A stretch of DNA of 64,000 nt from CAVQBP01 sp963740945 (GTDB lineage Bacteria; Bacteroidota; Ignavibacteria; Ignavibacteriales; Ignavibacteriaceae), in the NCBI GenBank assembly GCA_963740945.1, contig CAVUGE010000011.1, positions 36,807 through 100,806 on the forward strand. The letters run 5' to 3'. This document shows, in pieces, positions 33,790-43,000 of this stretch. The first letter of the stretch is position 1. Each line of letters begins with the position of its first letter. A program made the position numbers and the translations under genes. Below the pieces are notes generated by a model. That model was not told where the DNA came from. It did no database searches and worked only from the letters and a program-made list of their open reading frames with translations.

Positions 33790-34215
33790 ATGGCTAAAAA
33801 AATAACAGGATACATTAAATTACAAATTCCTGCCGGCAAAGCAAATCCTTCTCCGCCTGTTGGTCCGGCACTCGGACAAAAAGGTGTTAACATAATGGAA
33901 TTTTGTAAACAGTTTAACGCTAAGACTTCAGATAAAGAAGGACTAATTATTCCGGTTGTAATAACCGTTTTTGCCGATAAATCTTTTACTTTTATAACTA
34001 AAACTCCTCCTGCAGCTATTTTGTTGAAAAGAGCTGCAAAGGTTGATAAAGGATCTCCCGAATCAAATCGAAATAAAATCGGCAAAGTTACTAAAGATCA
34101 GGTAAAAGAAATTGCTGAATTAAAAATGCCCGATCTTAATGCATTCGATGTTGATCATGCTATGAGTATGGTTGCAGGTACTGCACGTAGTATGGGAATT
34201 TCAGTTGAAGATTAA
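33790..34215 (+). CDS. rplK: 50S ribosomal protein L11
   Basis: A 141-residue L11 of normal length. The proline-rich N-terminal block PAGKANPSPPVGPALGQKG and the C-terminal rRNA-binding domain (GTARSMGISVED) are intact. It forms the GTPase-centre stalk base together with L10 and L12. It is followed by rplA after 33 bp. Confidence 0.98.
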   Translation: MAKKITGYIKLQIPAGKANPSPPVGPALGQKGVNIMEFCKQFNAKTSDKEGLIIPVVITVFADKSFTFITKTPPAAILLKRAAKVDKGSPESNRNKIGKVTKDQVKEIAELKMPDLNAFDVDHAMSMVAGTARSMGISVED

Positions 34216-34248
34216 TTTTTTTATTATACGATTTTTAATGGTGAATCA

Positions 34249-34944
34249 ATGAAAAAATCTAAAAGATATAAAGAAGTTTTGAAAAATACCGATAGAACCA
34301 AAGAATATTCAATAATTGATGCGGTAAAAGCATTAAAAGATAATTCTAAAGTTAAATTTGTCGAAACCCTCGATTGTTCAATTAAACTTGGTGTTGATCC
34401 GAGACATGCAGATCAGATGATAAGAGGAACTGTTTCATTGCCTCATGGAACCGGTAAAAAGGTTAGAGTTTTGGTCATTACAAAAACAAAAGCTCAGGAA
34501 GCCATGGATGCCGGAGCTGATTATGCCGGTTTTGAAGAATATATTGAAAAGATTAAAGGTGGGTGGACTGATATAGATGTTATAGTTGCTTCACCTGATA
34601 CAATGTCTGAATTAGGTAAATTAGGTAAAATATTAGGGCCTAAAGGTTTAATGCCGAATCCTAAAAGCGGTACTGTTACACAGGATGTCGCTCAAGCTGT
34701 TAAGGAAGTGAAGGCAGGTAAAATAGAATTTAGAGTAGAAAAAGCAGGTATCGTTCATACACCATTAGGAAAGCTTAATTTTGAGGCTGAAAAGTTAGAA
34801 GAAAATGCTAAAGTTTTTTTAAATACAATTGTTAAAATGAAACCATCTTCGGCTAAAGGACAATATGTGAAGAGTATTTATCTTTCGTCAACGATGGGTC
34901 CCGGATTAAGAATTTCTAAAGACGAACTTCCTGCTGTTCATTAA
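34249..34944 (+). CDS. rplA: 50S ribosomal protein L1
   Basis: A 231-residue L1 with the signature GKILGPKGLMPNPKSGTVT near residues 126-144. It forms the mobile E-site stalk and in many bacteria represses its own L11-L1 mRNA. No clear L1 target mimic was identified in the short leader before rplK. Confidence 0.98.
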   Translation: MKKSKRYKEVLKNTDRTKEYSIIDAVKALKDNSKVKFVETLDCSIKLGVDPRHADQMIRGTVSLPHGTGKKVRVLVITKTKAQEAMDAGADYAGFEEYIEKIKGGWTDIDVIVASPDTMSELGKLGKILGPKGLMPNPKSGTVTQDVAQAVKEVKAGKIEFRVEKAGIVHTPLGKLNFEAEKLEENAKVFLNTIVKMKPSSAKGQYVKSIYLSSTMGPGLRISKDELPAVH

Positions 34945-34988
34945 TCAATAAATAAGTTTACGCACTCAAAAAAAATAAATGCTTCAAA

Positions 34989-35036
34989 TCCCGAGGAAAA
35001 ACGGGAAAGGCCAGCACCAATAATGTATTATTTGGT
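34989..35036 (+). promoter_or_regulatory. Candidate L10 autoregulatory leader
   Basis: The 103-base gap before rplJ has two hairpins: TCCCG/CGGGA at 34,989-35,006 and AATAAT/ATTATT extended by ACC/GGT with a one-base bulge at 35,016-35,036. The second ends close to the rplJ ribosome site. Placement suits the L10 leader that binds the L10-L12 complex, but I cannot confirm the kink-turn consensus. Confidence 0.4.
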
Positions 35037-35047
35037 ATGGGAGAAAA

Positions 35048-35572
35048 ATGATAAAAAATGAAAAACCTGAGATCATTTCTGTAATAAAAGAGATGATCAA
35101 TCAATCGACTGCAGTTTATCTTGCCGATTATAGCGGAATTCCAGTTGAAGATATTAATGGAATACGAAACCAATTCCGTAATGAAGGAGTAAAATACAAA
35201 GTATTCAAAAATACTTTGTTTAAGAGAGCTCTTGATGAATCCGGCAAATATGAGAAATTGGCAGATCACCTATTCGGAATGACCGGTTATGTTTTTGCTT
35301 CTGAAAATAGCCCTGTTGCTCCGGCAAAAATCATTAAGAAATATTTTGATGATAAACAAAAATTAGTACTAAAAGCCTGTTATATTGAAAATCAGTATTA
35401 TGATGGAAGTAAATTAAATGAATTGGCATCTCTTCCGTCTAAAAAGGAAATAATTGCAGGCATATTGGCTAGCTTGAATTCACCAGCTTCCGGTATTGTT
35501 GGTACTATAAACGCTGTTATAAGAGATCTGGTTAGCGTGATTGACGAGATCTCAAAGAAAGAAGCAGCTTAA
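35048..35572 (+). CDS. rplJ: 50S ribosomal protein L10
   Basis: A 174-residue L10. The N-terminal rRNA-binding part includes YLADYSGIPVEDINGIRNQFR and KVFKNTLFKRAL. The C-terminal helix (residues 140-174) carries L7/L12 dimers. It starts the rplJ-rplL unit after a structured leader. Confidence 0.97.
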   Translation: MIKNEKPEIISVIKEMINQSTAVYLADYSGIPVEDINGIRNQFRNEGVKYKVFKNTLFKRALDESGKYEKLADHLFGMTGYVFASENSPVAPAKIIKKYFDDKQKLVLKACYIENQYYDGSKLNELASLPSKKEIIAGILASLNSPASGIVGTINAVIRDLVSVIDEISKKEAA

Positions 35573-35616
35573 AATTGATAATTTTTTTGTAAATTAATTT
35601 ATTAGGAGTAAAATCA

Positions 35617-36000
35617 ATGTCAGAAAAAATAGCTGAAATTGTTGAGAAAATAAAAGGCCTCTCCTTAATGGAAGCGTCAGATTTGAAAAAAGCATTGGAA
35701 GATGAATTTGGTGTTACTGCCGCAGCTCCAGTTATAGTTGCTGGCGGTGGTAATCAAGCCGGAGGAGCTGCTGCTCAAGTTGAAGAAAAAACCGAATTTG
35801 ATGTAATCTTACAAAGTGTTGGTGATAAGAAAATTAATGTTATTAAAGTTGTTAGAGCTCATACCGGCCTTGGTTTAAAAGAAGCTAAAGACTTAGTTGA
35901 TTCTGCACCCAAACCTGTTAAAGAAGCTGTCTCTAAAGAAGAAGCAGAAAAACTCAAAAAAGAATTTGAAGAAGCCGGCGCTACAGTAGAATTAAAATAA
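35617..36000 (+). CDS. rplL: 50S ribosomal protein L7/L12
   Basis: The 127-residue protein has the N-terminal dimerisation helices, a Gly/Ala-rich hinge (AAAPVIVAGGGNQAGGAAAQ, residues 34-54) and the factor-binding C-terminal domain with KKINVIKVVRAHTGLGLKEAKDLVD. It recruits EF-Tu and EF-G to the ribosome. TTAGGAG precedes its ATG. Confidence 0.98.
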   Translation: MSEKIAEIVEKIKGLSLMEASDLKKALEDEFGVTAAAPVIVAGGGNQAGGAAAQVEEKTEFDVILQSVGDKKINVIKVVRAHTGLGLKEAKDLVDSAPKPVKEAVSKEEAEKLKKEFEEAGATVELK

Positions 36001-36040
36001 TTAATATAAATAAAAACTTTGGAAATAATGTGCTTTTTAT

Positions 36041-36079
36041 AAAAAGTGATAGGCGGTGAAAACTGCCCTATCGCTTTTT
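36041..36079 (+). terminator. Hairpin attenuator between rplL and rpoB
   Basis: AAAAAGTGATAGGCGGT, a GAAA loop and ACTGCCCTATCGCTTTTT form a long stem with a U-rich 3' side. An attenuator at this place is known in E. coli, where partial read-through sets the level of rpoBC below that of ribosomal proteins. Confidence 0.75.
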
Positions 36080-36155
36080 AAATGAATGGATGAATGATTG
36101 AATCATTGAATGGTTGAGATTGATTAAGTAAATGAATAATAATTGGAGGTTTAAA

Positions 36156-39100
36156 TTGAATAATAGTAATGGTAGAATTTCTTTCGGTAAGATTTCCTCG
36201 ATTATAGCTCCACCCGATCTTTTAAGTATCCAGACGGATTCCTTTGAAGATTTTGCCCAATTAAAAATTTTACCGGGCAGGAGGGATAATAAAGGTCTGC
36301 AGAATGTATTCACTTCTAATTTTCCTATTTTTGATAATAAGGAAAACTACAGACTTGATTTTATTGAATATAATATTGAGAAACCAAGGTATTCTGTTGA
36401 TGAATGCCTCGAAAGAGGTTTAACTTTTTCCGCACCTTTGAAAGGTAAACTTCGTTTATCTACTAAAGACCCGGAAACACAGGAATTTGTTAATAGTGTT
36501 GAACAGGAAGTTTATTTGGGAAATCTTCCTTTTATGACTGTAAAAGGAACGTTCATAATTAATGGTGCAGAAAGAGTTGTCGTTTCTCAATTACACAGAT
36601 CTCCAGGTGTTGCATTTTCTCAAACTGTACATCCTAACGGTACTCCAATTTATTCTGCCAGGATAATCCCTTTAAGAGGATCATGGGTTGAATTTGCAAC
36701 GGATATTAATTATGTGATGTACGTATATATAGATAGAAGGAAAAAATTTCCTTCAACAACTTTATTGCGTGCTTTAGGTTATGAATCCGATGAAGAAATA
36801 TTAAACTTGTTCAATCTAGTTGAAGAAGTCGAAATAAGTAAAGTAAAAATTGAAGAATATGTTGGCAGAACAATTGCCAGCGATGTCTTCGATATGTCTA
36901 CCGGTGAAATCTTCCTCACAAAAGATAGTGTAATGGTTGAAGATGATATTGAGCGGTTAAAAGAGGCTGAAGTAACAACTTTAAAATTTATTAGTTCTAA
37001 TACTTCACCAGATCAGGATCTAATAGTAAATACTTTAAGAAAAGATTCATCGCATACAAGGGAAGAAGCTCTATATGCAATTTACCGTCAACTTCGTTCA
37101 GGTGAAGCTCCGGATGTTGATACTGCACAGGGATTAATTGATAAGCTGTTCTTTAATGATAAGCGTTATGATCTTGGTGACGTCGGCCGCCATAGAATGA
37201 ACGATAAACTCAAATTGAATATCCCTGAAACAACTACTATTCTTACTATCGAAGATATAATTTCTATTATGAAATATATCATTAAACTTAGAGCAGGGAA
37301 TGAACCTGTTGATGATATTGATCATCTAGGAAACAGAAGAATTAGAACTGTCGGTGAGCAATTAGGTCAACAGTTTAATATAGGTATGGCACGCATGGCT
37401 AGAACTATTAAAGAAAGAATGAACATGCGCGATACGGAGAGCTTTACACCGCAGGATTTGGTTAATGCAAGGACATTAAGCAGTGTAATAAATGCTTTTT
37501 TCGGTACCAATCAGCTATCCCAATTCATGGATCAAACTAATCCTTTAGCAGAAATGACTCATAAAAGAAGAATGTCGGCTTTGGGACCGGGTGGTTTAAC
37601 AAGAGAAAGAGCCGGATTTGAGGTGCGTGATGTACACTATACCCATTACGGTCGCTTATGCCCGATTGAAACACCTGAAGGTCCAAATATCGGACTTATT
37701 TCATCACTTACAATATTTGCAAGGGTGAATAGGTATGGATTTTTAGAAACTCCATATAGAAAAGTGGAGAAAGGTAAAGTTCAGGATAATATTGACTATT
37801 TAACGGCTGAACAGGAAGATCATTTTACTATTGCACAGGCAAACGCCCCATTAACAGAACAATCTAAATTTGTTAATGAAAGAGTTAAATCGAGATATAA
37901 AGGTGAATTTCCAATTGCCCTTCCGGAAAATGTTCAGTATATGGATGTTGCTCCTGCACAATTAGTAAGTGCAGCTGCGGCATTAATCCCATTTCTCGAG
38001 CATGATGATGCCAATAGAGCATTAATGGGTTCAAACATGCAAAGACAGGCTGTTCCTTTATTAAGGCCTGAGGCTCCTCTTGTTGGAACAGGTATGGAAA
38101 AGAAATTAGCCACTGATTCAAGAGCTATCATTGTAGCTGAAGATAATGGTACTGTGGAAAGTGTGGATGCAAATCATATTATTGTTAAGTATGATATCAA
38201 TCCAAACAGTATTGATGCTTTAACTTCATTTGACGACGTTAAAAGAGTCACTTATAAACTGACCAAGTTTAACGGAACCAACCAGGAAACATGTGTTAAT
38301 CAGCGCCCAATTGTAAAAGATGGTCAAAAAGTTTCCAAGGGGGATGTACTTGCTGATGGTACTTCAACAGATGGAGGTGAGCTGGCACTTGGAAGAAATG
38401 TGTTAGTTGCGTTTATGCCCTGGCGGGGATATAACTTCGAAGATGCTATTGTTTTAAGCGAAAGAGTGGTTAGCGAAGACATATATACGTCGATTCATAT
38501 TGAAGAATTTGAACTTCAAGTTAGAGAAACTAAAAGAGGTGAAGAAGAACTCACTAGAGAAATTCCTAACGTTAGTGAAGAAGCCGTAAAGAACCTTGAT
38601 GAAAATGGAATTGTTAGAGAAGGAGCGGAAGTAAAAGAAGGTGATATTCTTATTGGTAAGATAACACCAAAAGGTGAAACCGATCCGACTCCCGAAGAAA
38701 AATTATTGCGTGCAATTTTTGGTGATAAAGCGGGTGATGTTAAAGATGCATCTTTAAAAGCACCTCCCGGATTAAAAGGAACCGTAATAAAAACAAGATT
38801 GTTTAGCAGAAAAAGAAGAGATACGGATTCGAAAAAAGTTGAAAAAAGAATAATGGATGATCTTGAAAACCATCATAAACAATCTTTAAGTGAGAATTAT
38901 GATAAACTTGTTGGAAAGTTATCAAAATTAGCAGATGGTCAAACCACCACAGGAATAAGAGATCTTGACGGAAGTATTGTTTTAAGGAATAATACAAATA
39001 TTAAAGATTCGACTTTCTCTTCAATGGACGATGTAACTAAACTGGATTATACACTTGATTGGTTTGAATCAAAGAAATTAAATAATCATATAACAACCTT

Positions 39101-39920
39101 ATATAAAAATTATTTTGATACACTCTCTGATCTCGAAGAAGAGTATAAGAGAGAGAAAATAAAAATTACAAGCGGTGATGAACTTCCTCCGGGAATTGTT
39201 AAACTGGCTAAAGTGTATGTTGCCAAAAAACGTAAACTTTCCGTTGGAGATAAAATGGCGGGAAGGCACGGCAACAAAGGTGTAGTTGCAAAAATAGTTC
39301 CAATGGAAGATATGCCTCACCTGGTAGATGGAACACCTGTTGATATAGTATTAAATCCGCTTGGAGTACCTTCCCGAATGAATCTTGGTCAGCTGTATGA
39401 GACTGCACTTGGATGGGCGGGTAAAAAATTAGGTGTTAAATTTGCTACTCCTATTTTTGACGGAGCCAAAATGGAAGATGTTGATAACTGGCTCGAGAAA
39501 GCAGGGCTGGAAAGAGGAAGTAAAACTGAACTCTATGATGGACGCTCTGGTGAAAAGTTCCATCAGAAAGTTACATGCGGTTATATTTATATGCTTAAAC
39601 TAAGCCATCTTGTTGATGATAAAATACATGCAAGGTCCATAGGGCCATATTCACTAATTACACAGCAGCCTCTTGGAGGTAAAGCTCAATTCGGCGGACA
39701 AAGATTCGGTGAAATGGAAGTTTGGGCTCTTGAAGGTTATGGAGCTTCACATATTCTTCAAGAAATTCTAACGGTTAAAAGTGACGATGTAGCCGGTAGA
39801 GCTAAAGTTTATGAAGCAATTGTTAAGGGTGAAAACTTACAGGAACCTAATATTCCTGAATCGTTCAATGTGTTAATTAAAGAACTTCAAGGGTTAGGCC
39901 TTGATATTAAAATTAATTAA
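36156..39920 (+). CDS. rpoB: DNA-directed RNA polymerase subunit beta
   Basis: The beta subunit, about 1254 residues from the TTG start. The frame is open from an ATG at 36,132, but TTGGAGGT lies between that ATG and the TTG at 36,156 at ideal spacing, so the TTG is chosen. The rifampicin pocket (LSQFMDQTNPLAEMTHKRRMSALGPGGL) carries the wild-type residues for Gln513, Asp516, His526, Arg529 and Ser531 (E. coli numbers), so resistance is not predicted. The C-terminal KMAGRHGNKG and GGKAQFGGQRFGEMEVWALE blocks are intact. It is not fused to rpoC. Confidence 0.97.
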   Translation: MNNSNGRISFGKISSIIAPPDLLSIQTDSFEDFAQLKILPGRRDNKGLQNVFTSNFPIFDNKENYRLDFIEYNIEKPRYSVDECLERGLTFSAPLKGKLRLSTKDPETQEFVNSVEQEVYLGNLPFMTVKGTFIINGAERVVVSQLHRSPGVAFSQTVHPNGTPIYSARIIPLRGSWVEFATDINYVMYVYIDRRKKFPSTTLLRALGYESDEEILNLFNLVEEVEISKVKIEEYVGRTIASDVFDMSTGEIFLTKDSVMVEDDIERLKEAEVTTLKFISSNTSPDQDLIVNTLRKDSSHTREEALYAIYRQLRSGEAPDVDTAQGLIDKLFFNDKRYDLGDVGRHRMNDKLKLNIPETTTILTIEDIISIMKYIIKLRAGNEPVDDIDHLGNRRIRTVGEQLGQQFNIGMARMARTIKERMNMRDTESFTPQDLVNARTLSSVINAFFGTNQLSQFMDQTNPLAEMTHKRRMSALGPGGLTRERAGFEVRDVHYTHYGRLCPIETPEGPNIGLISSLTIFARVNRYGFLETPYRKVEKGKVQDNIDYLTAEQEDHFTIAQANAPLTEQSKFVNERVKSRYKGEFPIALPENVQYMDVAPAQLVSAAAALIPFLEHDDANRALMGSNMQRQAVPLLRPEAPLVGTGMEKKLATDSRAIIVAEDNGTVESVDANHIIVKYDINPNSIDALTSFDDVKRVTYKLTKFNGTNQETCVNQRPIVKDGQKVSKGDVLADGTSTDGGELALGRNVLVAFMPWRGYNFEDAIVLSERVVSEDIYTSIHIEEFELQVRETKRGEEELTREIPNVSEEAVKNLDENGIVREGAEVKEGDILIGKITPKGETDPTPEEKLLRAIFGDKAGDVKDASLKAPPGLKGTVIKTRLFSRKRRDTDSKKVEKRIMDDLENHHKQSLSENYDKLVGKLSKLADGQTTTGIRDLDGSIVLRNNTNIKDSTFSSMDDVTKLDYTLDWFESKKLNNHITTLYKNYFDTLSDLEEEYKREKIKITSGDELPPGIVKLAKVYVAKKRKLSVGDKMAGRHGNKGVVAKIVPMEDMPHLVDGTPVDIVLNPLGVPSRMNLGQLYETALGWAGKKLGVKFATPIFDGAKMEDVDNWLEKAGLERGSKTELYDGRSGEKFHQKVTCGYIYMLKLSHLVDDKIHARSIGPYSLITQQPLGGKAQFGGQRFGEMEVWALEGYGASHILQEILTVKSDDVAGRAKVYEAIVKGENLQEPNIPESFNVLIKELQGLGLDIKIN

Positions 39921-39930
39921 TCATTTTGAA

Positions 39931-39973
39931 CCTGCCTGCGGCAAGGCAGGCATGTCTGCCTTTTAGCGGGCAG
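39931..39973 (+). repeat. GC-rich hairpins between rpoB and rpoC
   Basis: CCTGCCT/AGGCAGG at 39,931-39,950 forms a stem with a six-base loop, followed by a second arm pair (CTGCC with GGGCAG). The GC-rich sequence stands out from the AT-rich surroundings and looks like an inserted REP-type palindrome. There is no T-run directly after the first stem, so termination is not predicted. Confidence 0.55.
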
Positions 39974-40007
39974 TATTATTTCACTTAGAAATTAGGAGAT
40001 AAAAATT

Positions 40008-43000
40008 ATGCCTTACAGAGTTCAAGAAAATGCGATGCGTGACATTAGTAGTATAACTATTGGTCTTGCTAGCCCCGATGATATTTTGTCCAGATCTTAT
40101 GGAGAAGTTACAAAACCTGAAACAATTAACTATAGATCTTTCCGACCTGAAAAAGACGGACTTTTCTGTGAAAAAATATTCGGTCCAACCCGTGATTGGG
40201 AATGTTTTTGCGGAAAATATAAAAGAATAAGATATAAAGGTATTATTTGCGACAGGTGCGGAGTTGAAGTAACTCAAAAAAGTGTACGCCGTGAAAGAAT
40301 GGGGCATATTGGTCTTGCCGTTCCCGTCGCTCATATATGGTTCTTTAGAGCTCAACCTTCGAAAATCGGGAATATTATAGGACTTAGTTTGAAAGAACTT
40401 GAAAAAATTATTTATTATGAATCTTATGTTGTTCTTAATCCCGGACCTACAGGTTTGCATAGACTGGATTTGATCTCAGAAGACCAGTATTTTGAAGTAA
40501 TAAATTCAATACCCGAAGGAAATGAAAAACTAGACGAAGATGATCCCAATAAATTTGTTGCTAAAATCGGCGGTGATGCTGTAAAGGATATTCTTAAACA
40601 TACGGATGTTGAAAAGCTTTCTAAAGATTTGAGAAGTCAATTAAAAGAGGAAACATCCCAGCAGAAAAAAGCTGAGTTGCTAAAAAGATTAAGAGTACTT
40701 GAAGCTTTTAAAGAAGAAGAAAATAAAATTCCCAATAAACCGGAGTGGATGGTATTAAATTATATTCCTGTTATTCCTCCTGAATTAAGACCATTAGTTC
40801 CACTTGAAGGAGGAAGGTTTGCAACAAGTGATCTTAATGATTTATATAGAAGAGTTATTATTAGAAATAACCGTCTTAAAAGGTTAATCGATATTAAAGC
40901 ACCTGAAGTTATTCTTCGTAATGAAAAAAGAATGCTTCAGGAATCTGTTGATGCATTATTTGATAATTCAAGACGGGGCAGCGCGGTCAGGAGTGATAAT
41001 AACAGACCTTTAAAATCTTTAAGTGATATGCTTAAGGGGAAACAAGGGCGGTTCCGTCAGAATTTACTTGGTAAAAGAGTTGATTATTCCGGCCGTTCTG
41101 TAATTGTAGTAGGCCCTGAATTAAAGTTGCATCAATGCGGTCTGCCCAAAGATATGGCAGTTGAATTATTTAAACCCTTTATTATCAGAAAACTTATTGA
41201 TAGAGGACATAATAAAACTGTTAAAAGTGCAAGAAAGGTTGTTGATAGAAAAGATCCTATAATTTGGGATATTCTTGCTAAAATTATTGAAGGTCATCCG
41301 ATTCTATTAAACCGAGCTCCAACACTTCATCGTCTTGGGATTCAAGCTTTTCAACCAATATTGATAGATGGGCGTGCTATACAGCTTCATCCAATGGTTT
41401 GTACAGCTTTTAATGCAGACTTTGACGGCGACCAGATGGCTGTTCATGTACCGCTTTCATATGAAGCACAGCTTGAAGCAGCATTATTAATGTTAAGCAG
41501 TCATAATATACTTTCACCTCAAAATGGAAGTCCAATTGTTGTCCCGACTCAGGATATAGTTTTAGGATGCTATTATCTTACAAAACTTAGAGAAGGAGAA
41601 AAAGGGGAAGGTATGCAGTTTGGCACAAGTGACGAAGTCATTATAGCCTATAATTCCAGAGTAATTGGTTTGCATGCAAAGATTAAGGTAAAAGTAGATG
41701 GTGAAATGATTGAAACTACAGTCGGGCGTGTTATATTCAATCAGATTGTTCCAAAGGAAATGGGCTTTTTTAATCAGCTTCTCATTAAGAAAACATTCGG
41801 TGGTTTTATTGGTCAAATGTTTTTAAGGATGGGTAATAAGGTCACAGCGAAATTTTTAGATGACTTAAAAGATATAGGTTTTAGATATTCCACGGCAGGA
41901 GGTTTATCGGTGAGCTATGGTGATATGATTATTCCTGAAGAAAAAGTGAATTTAATTTCTAAGGCTGATAAAAAAGTAGAGTCGATACTTAATGAACATG
42001 AACAAGGCGTAATCACAGATGCTGAAAGATATAATAAGATTATCGATGTTTGGACTCATACAACTAATGATGTTGCCCGTGCTTTAATGGATAAAATCCG
42101 AGGACATAATCAAGGATTTAATTCACTGCATATGATGGTTGATTCAGGTGCAAGAGGTTCTCAGGAGCAGGTAAGACAGCTTGCCGGTATGAGAGGACTG
42201 ATGATGAAACCTCAAAAAACTTTATCAGGGCAAGCTGGTGAAATTATTGAAAATCCGATAGTCGCTAACTTCAAAGAAGGCCTCTCTGTACTAGAGTATT
42301 TCATTTCTACTCATGGTGCAAGAAAAGGACTTGCAGATACTGCACTGAAAACTGCAGATGCAGGCTATTTAACCAGAAGATTAGTTGACGTAGCTCAGGA
42401 TGTTATAATATCTGAAATTGACTGCGGAACTATTCTGGGAATTGAAATAACTGCTCTTAAAGATGTTGAACAGGAAAGAGAACCTTTGGGAGAACGAATC
42501 ACAGGCCGTGTCGCTCAAGAAGATGTTTATGATCCGAGAACAGATGAATTAATTATTTCAGCAGGTGAAATGATCACCGAAGAAATCGCGAATAAGATTG
42601 AAGATTCGAGCATAGATTCAGTTTATATTAGAACAGTTCTGACTTGCGAATCGAAGAGAGGAGTTTGTGCAAAATGTTACGGCAGAAATCTTACAAACGG
42701 CAAGCTTGTTGAAATCGGTGAATCTGTAGGAATTATTGCAGCACAGTCAATCGGCGAACCCGGTACACAGTTGACTTTAAGAACTTTCCACCTTGGTGGT
42801 ACTTCTTCAAGGATCGCCAGCCAGTCTCAGGTTGAAGCTACAACCGAAGGTATCGTAAAATTTGAAAGAATAAGATATGTCGAAAAATCTGATTTCCTTG
42901 GGACTGTTAAAGTTGTTACCGGAAGAAGGGGATCTATCGGAATTTATGATGATAATAACCGTCAAATGAAGAAGTACGATGTACCTTATGGTGCCGAATT

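Noticed and set aside
36081..36118. TGAATGAATG-type tract before rpoB
   Set aside because: It is a low-complexity tract without a clear unit or conserved structure; noted but not called as a feature.
36132..36155. ATG at 36,132 as the start of rpoB
   Set aside because: The ribosome site TTGGAGGT lies after this ATG and fits the TTG at 36,156.
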